DNA of 29,446 bases, from NCBI GenBank assembly GCA_031280705.1, contig JAITGJ010000036.1, positions 1-29,446 of the forward strand, given 5' to 3'. The translations under genes were made by a program, and so were the position numbers. The notes beneath the pieces are model-generated. The model worked only from the letters and a program-made list of their open reading frames with translations. It was not told the DNA's origin and searched no databases. The stretch is from Spirochaetaceae bacterium (lineage in GTDB: Bacteria > Spirochaetota > Spirochaetia > Treponematales > Breznakiellaceae). Every line of letters starts with the position of its first letter. The stretch's first letter is position 1. Of this stretch, positions 1 to 6,481 are shown in pieces.

Positions 1-58
1 TCCGCCGCCGCTCTTCAAGGGCCGTTATACTTAGCGCCCTCCCGTCTATCTGTTTCAT
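1..58 (-). CDS. Start of a gene cut by the window edge, possibly a transposase
   Basis: Reading leftwards from an ATG at 58, an open frame runs to the window edge and encodes MKQIDGRALSITALEERRR. A weak GAG-type ribosome site lies just upstream. The composition is GC-rich, unlike the AT-rich DNA beside it. The opening, a short basic start followed by a Leu/Glu/Arg helix, resembles the N-terminus of IS630-type transposases, which begin with a helix-turn-helix region. Only 19 codons are visible, so this is a guess. If correct, the end of the insertion element should lie between about 60 and 125, next to the truncated nucleotidyltransferase gene. Confidence 0.35.
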   Translation of the reverse strand, partial: MKQIDGRALSITALEERRR

Positions 59-98
59 GCTCTCATTTTATCTTTCTTTTTTCCTTATGTCTACTCTA

Positions 99-632
99 TT
101 ATTGCCTGGTCAGTAATACCAGTCTGCAGGTAAAATACACAGTATAAAATATACAGTATTTTACTTGAATTATATTTTCTTTATCATCATTTGCCTTATA
201 TTTATTACTTTTCATTAATGCGTAAAATTTCCTTATATTTTCTTCTCTATCCTTATTTTCCATATTTTTACCTTCCAATAATTTTATAATTTCATCATCG
301 CATGAATAAAGCAATTTTATATTACTGAATGTACTTTTTATACATTCACTTCCGTCTTTCCATATCCTTTTCAAAAAATCCTTATTAATTATTTTACCAT
401 CTATTTCAACAGGAAATTCTGTAGAGGTATAATTTGTTCCCCAGAAATAATTTTTTTCTCTTCTTCGTGTTTCAAAATCAATATCATCAACCACAATAAA
501 CACATCAACATCTGAATTTTCATTGCTTGTTTTTTTAGCTAATGATCCGCATAAAATAACCCCAATTATATGCTTATCACCTTTTACCTTTTCTATCAAT
601 AAATCTATCGTTTTTTCTTGTTCTATTGTCAT
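99..632 (-). CDS. MNT-type nucleotidyltransferase, AT-rich, probably 3'-truncated
   Basis: The protein is 177 aa. Residues 28-46 carry the nucleotidyltransferase signature of the aminoglycoside-adenylyltransferase/MNT superfamily: a GS motif (GSLAKKTSNENSDVDVFIV) followed by SDVDVF, whose aspartates would bind Mg-NTP. The substrate cannot be told. The ATG at 632 follows AAAGGAAAGG and has its own promoter. Base composition is extremely AT-rich with A/T-ending codons, in sharp contrast to every other gene here, which suggests transfer from a low-GC donor. Proteins of this kind usually continue with a helical C-terminal domain, but this one stops after RLVLLTRQ next to a possible insertion element, so it is probably a truncated remnant. 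It could also be an antitoxin-like MNT protein, but no HEPN partner is visible. Confidence 0.7.
   Translation of the reverse strand: MTIEQEKTIDLLIEKVKGDKHIIGVILCGSLAKKTSNENSDVDVFIVVDDIDFETRRREKNYFWGTNYTSTEFPVEIDGKIINKDFLKRIWKDGSECIKSTFSNIKLLYSCDDEIIKLLEGKNMENKDREENIRKFYALMKSNKYKANDDKENIIQVKYCIFYTVYFTCRLVLLTRQ
130..164. repeat. Inverted repeat near the truncated end of the nucleotidyltransferase gene
   Basis: GTAAAATAC (130-138) and GTATTTTAC (156-164) are perfect 9-bp inverted arms. They lie inside the last codons of the gene, and CTGGT/ACCAG arms follow nearer its stop. Such structure near a truncated gene end may mark an element boundary, but it may also be chance in AT-rich DNA. Confidence 0.35.
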
Positions 633-653
633 AACCTTTCCTTTTATAAAAAC

Positions 654-682
654 AGTATCCGTTATTTCTTTTCTTTTGTTAA
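654..682 (-). promoter_or_regulatory. Sigma70-type promoter of the nucleotidyltransferase gene
   Basis: On the minus strand TTAACA (682-677) and GATACT (659-654) are separated by 17 nt, and the start codon at 632 follows at a normal distance. The promoter lies inside the AT-rich island and would have moved with the gene. Confidence 0.6.
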
Positions 683-700
683 CTATTTTTCAGGGCAAAT

Positions 701-731
701 GGCGCCTAACTGTTGTATTGCGCCAGGCGCC
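701..731. repeat. Inverted repeat between the AT-rich island and the phosphatase gene
   Basis: GGCGCCT (701-707) and AGGCGCC (725-731) form a 7-bp stem with a 17-nt loop, just downstream of the minus-strand phosphatase stop codon. There is no long T-run, so it is a weak terminator candidate. It also marks the change from AT-rich to GC-rich DNA. Confidence 0.35.
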
Positions 732-749
732 GGGGACTGTTTACGGGTG

Positions 750-1427
750 TTAGTACCGGGTGTCCTGGATCAGACTGAGGAGTTCGAGCGGCCGGTTGAT
801 GATCCGCGCCGCGCCGGAGGCGAGCAGGGTTTCCCGCTCCCGGAATCCCCAGCTTACCCCCAGGGGTGAACATTCCGCGGCACGGGCGGTCTCCATATCA
901 ATTTCCGAATCCCCGGCAAAAAGCGTTTCGCGGGGCGTAACGCCCAGTTGAATCAGAATGTCCCAGACCGGAGCCGGATCCGGCTTGCGGGGAACGCCAG
1001 CCTGTTCTCCCTGCACCAGGTCGAAAAGCGCGGGCGGGAACAGGCTGCTTATTACGGCCTGCGCCACCGGATCGGGCTTGTTGGAGAGCACCGCCGTTTT
1101 TATTTTGAGGGAACGCAGGCCGTAGAGCAGTTCCACAATGTCCGGGTAGGGTTTTGCGTGGACGATGGGCCGTTCCGCGTAGTATTCCCGCGCTTTTTCC
1201 GCCACGGCTTCCGCCACGGCTTCCGCCGCGCCGCTGTCCCGCGCGCCGGAGGGAAGGGCGTCTTCCGCGAGGCGGCGTATCCCCCGGCCCACGATGGCCG
1301 CGTAGTCTGCTTCGGCGCGCGCTGGGTAGCCGTACCATACAAGAGCCGCGTTCATGGAAAGGGCAATATCGGCCAGGGTATTTACCAGGGTTCCGTCAAG
1401 ATCAAAAATAACGCACTTGAATTTCAT
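750..1427 (-). CDS. gph: HAD-superfamily phosphatase, phosphoglycolate phosphatase-like
   Basis: The protein is 225 aa, normal for a Gph/PGP-type HAD hydrolase. All four HAD motifs are present: DLDGT with nucleophile D9 and acid D11, SNK at 115-117, K148 before PD, and GDSEID with metal ligands D173 and D177. Residues 15-90 form the helical cap typical of subclass IA. The likely reaction is hydrolysis of a small phosphate ester such as 2-phosphoglycolate, but substrate cannot be read from the motifs. It is the last gene of the operon; its ATG overlaps the stop of the methyltransferase gene as TAATG, implying coupled translation. A 12-bp tandem duplication at 1201-1224 gives an AVAEAVAE repeat in the cap. 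Confidence 0.8.
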   Translation of the reverse strand: MKFKCVIFDLDGTLVNTLADIALSMNAALVWYGYPARAEADYAAIVGRGIRRLAEDALPSGARDSGAAEAVAEAVAEKAREYYAERPIVHAKPYPDIVELLYGLRSLKIKTAVLSNKPDPVAQAVISSLFPPALFDLVQGEQAGVPRKPDPAPVWDILIQLGVTPRETLFAGDSEIDMETARAAECSPLGVSWGFRERETLLASGAARIINRPLELLSLIQDTRY

Positions 1428-2335
1428 TATTTCCCGCCCGGACCGCCGCGCCCTTCGTTTTTTACGGCGCGCAGTATCATGACGTCGCCGGCGTTTAATC
1501 TTTTGGCGAGACGGTCGGCAATCCGTTTGACCGGAGCCGCCGCCGTTCCCTCGGCAAGTCCGCCCCAGGTAATTATTTTTTCCGTGGTAAATCCATGCCG
1601 TTCAAAAAGCCCCGAGAGCGTCGCGCGGGAAAAAAGATAGAGATGATCGAAAATCGCCGACCGCCATTTGCCTCCGAAGAGTTGTGCCTGAAACCCGTCG
1701 ATATTGGGCGTGGTGATGTAGATTCTGCCCCCCGGACGCACGACACGGTACAATGCTTCCGTGAACGAGGCGGGATCGGTGAGATGTTCAATAAGGTGCG
1801 AGGCGCATACGGCGTCAAACGCGCCGCTTTCAAAGCGCGCCTCTTCCAGGGCCTTCGCGCGGACATCAAGCCCCCGCGCGCGGGCATATTCCGCTTCTTC
1901 GCGGGCAATTTCAAGTCCGATCGTGTCCCAGCCCCGTTCTTTAAGCGCGGCAAGCAGGGATCCGGTCGCACAGCCGATATCAAGCACGCGGGGGCTGGAT
2001 TCCCGTGCGCGGGATTCGGAAAAAACAGCCGCTTCGAGCGCGTAAAATCCCGCGTCCTCCAGGGCGCGTTCCTGCAAACGGAGAAAGGCGGCTTCATTTT
2101 TCTTTTCATAGGCGAGATACGCGCCGCCATACTCAACGCCATAACGCCGCCGTATGACCGCGGCGGAAGGCCGGGGGTTCATTTGGACCAGTCCGCAGGC
2201 ACGGCACGCCACATAAAAAAAATCCCCACAGTCCAGCCGCCGCCTGAAACGGTTTCCCCCGCAGAGGGCGCACGGCGCCGCTTCCCATTGATCCCGCGCT
2301 TCCGGTGCGGGGCGCGGCATGGACCAGGTTTTCAT
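1427..2335 (-). CDS. Class I SAM-dependent methyltransferase with N-terminal zinc ribbon
   Basis: The protein is 302 aa. Residues 22-47 carry two cysteine pairs (C22/C25 and C44/C47) as in a zinc ribbon. The SAM-binding motif I (VLDIGCATG) is at about 117-125, followed by an acidic strand end (GLEI) and a SHLIEHL-type motif, placing it in the Methyltransf_23/UbiE-like group. The combination of zinc ribbon and methyltransferase is common among enzymes acting on sugars and small metabolites in glycan clusters; the substrate is unknown. Start and end overlap the neighbouring genes by 4 nt (ATGA) and 1 nt (TAATG). The same two-part architecture occurs as the C-terminal half of the protein at 17613-19463, so the two may be paralogues. 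Confidence 0.8.
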   Translation of the reverse strand: MKTWSMPRPAPEARDQWEAAPCALCGGNRFRRRLDCGDFFYVACRACGLVQMNPRPSAAVIRRRYGVEYGGAYLAYEKKNEAAFLRLQERALEDAGFYALEAAVFSESRARESSPRVLDIGCATGSLLAALKERGWDTIGLEIAREEAEYARARGLDVRAKALEEARFESGAFDAVCASHLIEHLTDPASFTEALYRVVRPGGRIYITTPNIDGFQAQLFGGKWRSAIFDHLYLFSRATLSGLFERHGFTTEKIITWGGLAEGTAAAPVKRIADRLAKRLNAGDVMILRAVKNEGRGGPGGK

Positions 2336-3276
2336 TCAACCTGAAGACGGTAGAGGACGCTCCGCGTGTTTCCCGCCGCGTCCTGTACGATAATCTCAAG
2401 CGCGGTCTGGCCCCGCGTAAGCCACAAACGCCCCGCCTCCAGAAGCGGCGCGGCGGCGTACACATTTTTGGCCGGGACCAGGCCGTTCCGCGCCGCCATA
2501 AGAACCCCGTCCCGGGCGGCCCAGGTTTCAAAGGTCAGCGCGGAAGTTTCCATGCCGTTCACCACGCAGATGATCCGGTACGGCGCGAGGGTCTGAGGCC
2601 GCGCCGTATTCTGACTGTCCGTCGTGCCCACCATCACGGCGTAGTTTCCCTGCGCGAGGCGGCGCCCCAGGGCGGGATTCCGGCGTTCTCCCGCCTCATC
2701 GCGGAGTTCCACAGCAAATATCACTGGCGGCGCCGTGTCCGCAAGGGGCGTGATGATCATCGAAGGATTGAGCCAGCGCCGCTCTTTTTTATCGTAAAAT
2801 GAAAAATAAAAACGCCCGGCGGCTGCCACGCCGCTCCGCGCGGCGGGGATTCGTGCCGCAGCGGCAATGACCCGGCCCCGGCTCACCGTTTCCACATCGG
2901 GAACCGGCTGTTTTTCATCGAGCCTTCCGTACACGCTTAACAGCCCGTCGCCGTGGTCCACCGCCATCCAGGGGCCAAGCGGGGAGGGGAGGCGGGACGC
3001 GCTTGACGCGGGATCGTGCACAAAAATGATCGTGCCGTCTTCAACGGAGCGCACCGCGCCGGAAGTCTCAAAAACCGAACCCAGGGAGGGCCGTCCCGTG
3101 CGGAGCGCCCCGAAATTGTGTACCAGAACGCCGTCTTCCGTGGGCCAGTCCATTGCCGCGCCGCGTCCGTTCCCGGCGAAACAGAAGACGCAGAAAAGGA
3201 CGGCCGCGCGGACAGCCCTTTTCCGTCCGTCCGCGCCGCGTCCGGCCGCCCGTGCCGGGCGGAACGATTGTATCAC
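2332..3276 (-). CDS. Exported LytM/M23-like protein with degenerate metal site
   Basis: The protein is 314 aa. A GTG start at 3276 is preceded by a good GGAGG (3283-3287) that lies in the last codons of the upstream gene. Residues about 21-41 are a signal peptide or membrane anchor (AVRAAVLFCVFCFAG). Residues 101-119 (GPWMAVDHGDGLLSVYGRL) match the LytM/M23 endopeptidase segment that normally reads DHGxGxxxxYxHL, but R118 replaces the zinc-binding His, and the upstream HxxxD motif is also not recognisable. It is therefore probably a non-catalytic envelope protein, like the LytM-domain regulators of amidases. The C-terminal half (about 155-314) is beta-rich and unassigned. Confidence 0.6.
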   Translation of the reverse strand: MIQSFRPARAAGRGADGRKRAVRAAVLFCVFCFAGNGRGAAMDWPTEDGVLVHNFGALRTGRPSLGSVFETSGAVRSVEDGTIIFVHDPASSASRLPSPLGPWMAVDHGDGLLSVYGRLDEKQPVPDVETVSRGRVIAAAARIPAARSGVAAAGRFYFSFYDKKERRWLNPSMIITPLADTAPPVIFAVELRDEAGERRNPALGRRLAQGNYAVMVGTTDSQNTARPQTLAPYRIICVVNGMETSALTFETWAARDGVLMAARNGLVPAKNVYAAAPLLEAGRLWLTRGQTALEIIVQDAAGNTRSVLYRLQVE

Positions 3277-3279
3277 GAT

Positions 3280-4419
3280 TTACCTCCGTTCCAGGGAAAA
3301 CGCGGCGAGAACCTTGCCGCCGCCCAGATAGAGCCGTTCTTCTTCCCGTCCCAGAAACGCGGATTCGCTGCGGAACGGCGCTTCCAATATAATGGAAGAA
3401 GGATAACTGATTCCCACCAGTTTGCGCCGGGTTTCCGACTGGCTGGTGATTGCAAACAGAATAGCTTCGCCGCCGTACTCTTCCAGGGCGTAGAGCCGCC
3501 CGTCAAGATCGAGCCGGTGGAGTTTCCGCGCGGCAATATCGTAAATGCCGATGCCGCCCTCCCGCTCAAAAACCACCCGCCGGCCTTCATCCACAAAGGC
3601 GAGGTGCACCGCCCGGCGGAAACCGCCTGAAAGGAATTCGTGGTAGACGACCTTCCACGTATTGCCCGACTTTTCAAGCAGCAAAAAGCGCTGATCGTCA
3701 TATCCCGATATTATGGCGATGCGCGAACCGTCCCGGGAAATGCGGCATCGGTAAATCACACTGAAACGGGAGCCGCCCGGCTCAAACCGGAAGATCCGTT
3801 TTCCCGCCTGGTCCAGTATTTCCACCGCGCCGTCGAGAAATCCCGCAAGCACCAGTCCCGCGGCGGCATCCAGGTCCGTAAGGGGCGCGGCGAAATCATA
3901 GGTCCATTCCGCAGCCCCGCTCCGGTCCAGGGAACTGAGATAATCAAGCTCCTCCCCAATGAGGAAAAAGCGCCCGTCCACAAAAAAGGGCCACCCGGCG
4001 GTACCGGGAATGTGGACCTCCTCCGCGCCCTGTTCGTTCCTGATTTCGATGGTGTCCGCGCCGTCTTCCCACACGGTCCAAAAACCGGCCCCCGCCGCGA
4101 TGTGCGCCTTCCCGGTCCGGCCCGTACTGAACAATACGCCGTCTTTCCCCACATAGCCGAAACGGTCCCCCAAATGGAAGAGGAGTGATTCGTCCCGCGT
4201 CTCCCCCGCCGTTTGAGGCGGCGGCTGATCCGCGCTTTCCCCGCCGGTTTCCATCCCCGTTACGCCGGTAAAATAAAAGGAATAATCCGATTCCAGGGAA
4301 CGGAGCCACCGGGGAACAAGCGCCGTTTCCGGGGGAATGGGCCGGGCGGAGACAAAAAAATAGACCACAAAGGTGATGAACGCGAAAAAAATTCCCATGA
4401 GATAGGTACGTTTTGTCAT
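3280..4419 (-). CDS. Membrane-anchored, probably beta-propeller-like hypothetical protein
   Basis: The protein is 379 aa. An N-terminal transmembrane segment (about 8-24, MGIFFAFITFVVYFFVSA) is followed by a periplasmic region. From about residue 85 the sequence alternates short strands of the type found in WD/PQQ-like propellers, with repeated elements such as GDRFGYVGKDGVLFS and DGRFFLIG. I recognise no enzyme motif. It is the first gene of the operon; only 3 nt separate its stop from the next start, which suggests joint action with the LytM-like protein at the cell envelope. The start is chosen because it opens directly into the membrane segment. Confidence 0.6.
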   Translation of the reverse strand: MTKRTYLMGIFFAFITFVVYFFVSARPIPPETALVPRWLRSLESDYSFYFTGVTGMETGGESADQPPPQTAGETRDESLLFHLGDRFGYVGKDGVLFSTGRTGKAHIAAGAGFWTVWEDGADTIEIRNEQGAEEVHIPGTAGWPFFVDGRFFLIGEELDYLSSLDRSGAAEWTYDFAAPLTDLDAAAGLVLAGFLDGAVEILDQAGKRIFRFEPGGSRFSVIYRCRISRDGSRIAIISGYDDQRFLLLEKSGNTWKVVYHEFLSGGFRRAVHLAFVDEGRRVVFEREGGIGIYDIAARKLHRLDLDGRLYALEEYGGEAILFAITSQSETRRKLVGISYPSSIILEAPFRSESAFLGREEERLYLGGGKVLAAFSLERR

Positions 4420-4447
4420 TTCCGGCGTTTCCGTGTATACTCAAGTT

Positions 4448-4473
4448 GTCCGGCAACCGGTCCGGTTCCGGAC
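4448..4473. promoter_or_regulatory. Bulged inverted repeat in the divergent promoter region
   Basis: GTCCGGCAACCGG (4448-4460) and CCGGTTCCGGAC (4462-4473) pair with a single bulged C. The repeat lies between the minus-strand promoter and its first gene, so it is either an operator or a leader hairpin. Confidence 0.4.
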
Positions 4474-4480
4474 GCTTTTG

Positions 4481-4509
4481 ATTATTGACGCTAACGGCGA
4501 TCATGTCAA
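4481..4509 (-). promoter_or_regulatory. Sigma70-type promoter of the four-gene minus-strand operon
   Basis: On the minus strand TTGACA (4509-4504) and AATAAT (4486-4481) are separated by exactly 17 nt. It would drive the genes from 4419 down to 750, with a leader of about 55 nt. Confidence 0.6.
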
Positions 4510-4521
4510 CGGAGGCACATG

Positions 4522-4923
4522 ATGGATTTAGACGCGCTTTATGCCCGCGCCGTGCAGGCGGCGGAAAATTCCTACTCCCCCTACTCGCGTTTCCGGGTGG
4601 GAGCGGCCCTTCTTGCCGCGGACGGGGAGATTTTTACCGGCTGCAATATAGAAAACCGCTCGTATGGCCTTGCTATTTGCGCCGAACGGAGCGCCCTGGC
4701 CGCCGCGGTAAGCGCCGGAAAGCGGAAATTTATCGCCGTGGCCATCGCCACTCCCGATGCGGACTATCCGGTGGGGCCCTGCGGCGCCTGCCGCCAGGTT
4801 TTGAGCGAATTTATGGGAAAAAACGCCCCGGTATATTTTGGCGGGAGGTCCGGCGGCAGGGTAACGGCTTCCATCGGGGAGCTTTTGCCCCACGATTCGC
4901 TCTACGAACTTGCGGAAAAGTAG
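4522..4923 (+). CDS. cdd: Cytidine deaminase
   Basis: This is the small, homotetrameric-type cytidine deaminase (about 133 aa) that converts cytidine and deoxycytidine to uridine forms for pyrimidine salvage in the cytoplasm. The zinc site is complete: CAERSAL (His replaced by Cys, as usual in this class, with the catalytic Glu) and PCGACRQV supplying the other two cysteines. The substrate loop GCNIENRSYGL is intact. Two ATGs stand in tandem at 4519 and 4522. The second is preferred because GGAGG (4511-4515) then has a 6-nt spacing. It stands alone, divergent from the operon at 4419. Confidence 0.95.
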   Translation: MDLDALYARAVQAAENSYSPYSRFRVGAALLAADGEIFTGCNIENRSYGLAICAERSALAAAVSAGKRKFIAVAIATPDADYPVGPCGACRQVLSEFMGKNAPVYFGGRSGGRVTASIGELLPHDSLYELAEK

Positions 4924-4934
4924 GGCTTTCCGGC

Positions 4935-4970
4935 GGGTTTTGCCGCAAGAATCGGGGCAAAATCCCCCGT
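4935..4970 (+). repeat. Imperfect inverted repeat downstream of cdd
   Basis: GGGTTTTGCC and GGCAAAATCCC lie shortly after the cdd stop codon and can pair with one extra base. No clean T-run follows, so it is only a possible terminator. The stem resembles the GGGTTTTGCC hairpin at the right end of the window. Confidence 0.3.
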
Positions 4971-5057
4971 TTTGGCGGGACCGGCGGAGGCCGGGCGGCG
5001 GTTTCTCTGGAATTTGCATTTTTCCCCATTTTATTTGCACTTTTTTTCTTTAGATAC

Positions 5058-5087
5058 TTGTGCAAAGCCGTGGATAATATGTTATAC
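5058..5087 (+). promoter_or_regulatory. Promoter of the outer-membrane protein gene
   Basis: TTGTGC (5058-5063) and TTATAC (5082-5087) are separated by 18 nt, upstream of the ATG at 5138. An AGAAGGGG ribosome site sits directly before the start codon. Confidence 0.5.
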
Positions 5088-5137
5088 TGATAGAGAATGT
5101 AAAATAGTACAATCAATCATCTGGTGAGAGAAGGGGT

Positions 5138-6157
5138 ATGAAAAGACTACTTATTGGTATCGTTTGTTTTTGCTTTGTTTCCCTGGCCGCGTTTGGCCAG
5201 AGCCGGGATGATGTCGTCGTTTACGTTGCTCCCTGTACCGGAGGAACAGCGGAAGAGCGGGCCTTTTTTGATGAAAACATCAAAATGGAGGTCAAAGGCG
5301 CCAACTATAACTTGGTTGACGTTGAGCATGACGCTGACTACACCATCAAAATGAACATTTCCCAGGAAGAAGACTGGGATGATCCCACCGTGATGATCAA
5401 TGTCTTCCTCATGGTTTTGTTCGACAACTCCGACGGGCATGAGGTAATCCAGTTTTCCTGGGAATACCAGGAAGTGGAGGAGATGTACCAGTGGAACCTG
5501 TACCTTGTTTATCAGGCCCTGGCCAACGTCCCCATGACGAAGTTGACCGCCATTCCGGATACTAACCACTGGCGGAACAAGTGGCTGTACATTACCGCAT
5601 ACGCGCTGGCGGATTTCCAGTTCGGTTTCTTTGACAAGAAGCTTCTGGAAAATAATACCGGCGTGAACCGTTCGCCCTATACGTTCTATCTTTCTCCGGC
5701 CATCAGCCTCGCACTGGAGTTCCAGTTCCTCAACTTTATGTCGGCGGAAGCGGGATTTGTGGGGGCGCAGCAGGACTTTGGCGGTACGGGGATCAGCGGT
5801 ATGCGCTTTGCCCTGCCCATTATGCTCAAATTCCCGCTCAAACCGAGCAAGCACTTTATGCTGGAACCGTATCTTGGCCTCCAGTTCAATATGCCTGTCG
5901 CGGCGTCAAATATTGATTCGTCCATTTTTGCCTGGCTCGTGGGCTTCCAGTACGGTACGCGCGCCACCGACCGCGGGGCCCTGCTGGTTGATTTCCGGGT
6001 AACGGGGGAAATTCCCGGCCTTAACACCAAGGTTACCACTTCTCTCGTGTCTGGGCAGCCCCCCCAGATCATCGATCTCAGCGTCTTTGATATTTATATC
6101 GGCGTCGGCTTCAAGATCGGGTTCTACAACCGCCTCAAGGAAGACGAGGGGCTGTAA
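5138..6157 (+). CDS. Exported protein with C-terminal outer-membrane beta-barrel
   Basis: The protein is 339 aa. Residues 1-21 are a clear signal peptide (MKRLLIGIVCFCFVSLAAFG, then Q). Residues about 25-130 form a mixed alpha/beta domain beginning VVVYVAPCTGGTAEE, unassigned. From about 165 to 335 the sequence alternates amphipathic strands typical of an 8- to 10-strand outer-membrane barrel (for example FYLSPAISLALEFQFL, MLEPYLGLQFNMP, and a last strand IYIGVGFKIGFYNRL). I take it as a spirochaete outer-membrane protein of unknown function. The periplasmic domain might bind a partner or peptidoglycan. It is probably monocistronic, with its own promoter and a strong terminator behind the repeat element downstream. 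Confidence 0.65.
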   Translation: MKRLLIGIVCFCFVSLAAFGQSRDDVVVYVAPCTGGTAEERAFFDENIKMEVKGANYNLVDVEHDADYTIKMNISQEEDWDDPTVMINVFLMVLFDNSDGHEVIQFSWEYQEVEEMYQWNLYLVYQALANVPMTKLTAIPDTNHWRNKWLYITAYALADFQFGFFDKKLLENNTGVNRSPYTFYLSPAISLALEFQFLNFMSAEAGFVGAQQDFGGTGISGMRFALPIMLKFPLKPSKHFMLEPYLGLQFNMPVAASNIDSSIFAWLVGFQYGTRATDRGALLVDFRVTGEIPGLNTKVTTSLVSGQPPQIIDLSVFDIYIGVGFKIGFYNRLKEDEGL

Positions 6158-6180
6158 TCCGGCAAAAAAGCGGGCGCATA

Positions 6181-6312
6181 AGAGCCTGTTCAAATTGTGA
6201 ATTTTTGCGGTCTATTGACCGCAAAAATCCCGATTTTCGGGCTCTTTTGGAGCCTGCAAGGTTAGAATTTTGGCGTTTGCAACGCCAAAATTCCAGATTT
6301 TGAACAGGCTCT
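6181..6312. mobile_element. 132-nt palindromic MITE/REPIN-like element
   Basis: The element is bounded by perfect 14-bp terminal inverted repeats, AGAGCCTGTTCAAA (6181-6194) and its complement ending at 6312. Inside are two perfect hairpins: 12-bp arms at 6201-6212/6217-6228 (loop TATT) and 13-bp arms at 6265-6277/6281-6293 (loop TGC). A smaller GGCTC/GAGCC hairpin lies between them. A partial second copy of the terminal motif (GAGCCTGCAAGGTTAGAATTTTGG, 6250-6273) suggests two related half-units. It is too short to encode a transposase and would have been mobilised in trans. Confidence 0.7.
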
Positions 6313-6323
6313 AAGGCTCCCGT

Positions 6324-6357
6324 AAAAATGGCCGTTCCCGGTGGAACGGCCATTTTT
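6324..6357 (+). terminator. Strong rho-independent terminator, bidirectional
   Basis: A perfect 15-bp stem (6324-6338 and 6343-6357) with a CGGT loop ends in T7, with a matching A-run on the other side. It would stop transcription from the outer-membrane protein gene and could also work in the opposite direction. Confidence 0.9.
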
Positions 6358-6428
6358 TTGAGAGAGGGAGGGGAGGAGGGCCGCTCTTTCCGTTTCCGCC
6401 GGGCCGGGCTTTGCCGCCTCCCCAAAAG

Positions 6429-6457
6429 CGGGGCCGCTTCTTTTGGAAACGGCCCCG
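6429..6457 (-). terminator. Terminator of the CO dehydrogenase operon
   Basis: CGGGGCCG (6429-6436) and CGGCCCCG (6450-6457) pair. On the minus strand the stem is followed by CTTTTGG, about 25 nt after the oxidoreductase stop codon. The T-run is short, so efficiency is uncertain. Confidence 0.55.
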
Positions 6458-6481
6458 TTCGTTGTTACGCCCGGTTTTCAG

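Noticed and set aside
1595..2344. 249-aa plus-strand frame opposite the methyltransferase
   Set aside because: It is antisense to a gene with clear SAM and zinc-ribbon motifs and lacks a recognisable product.
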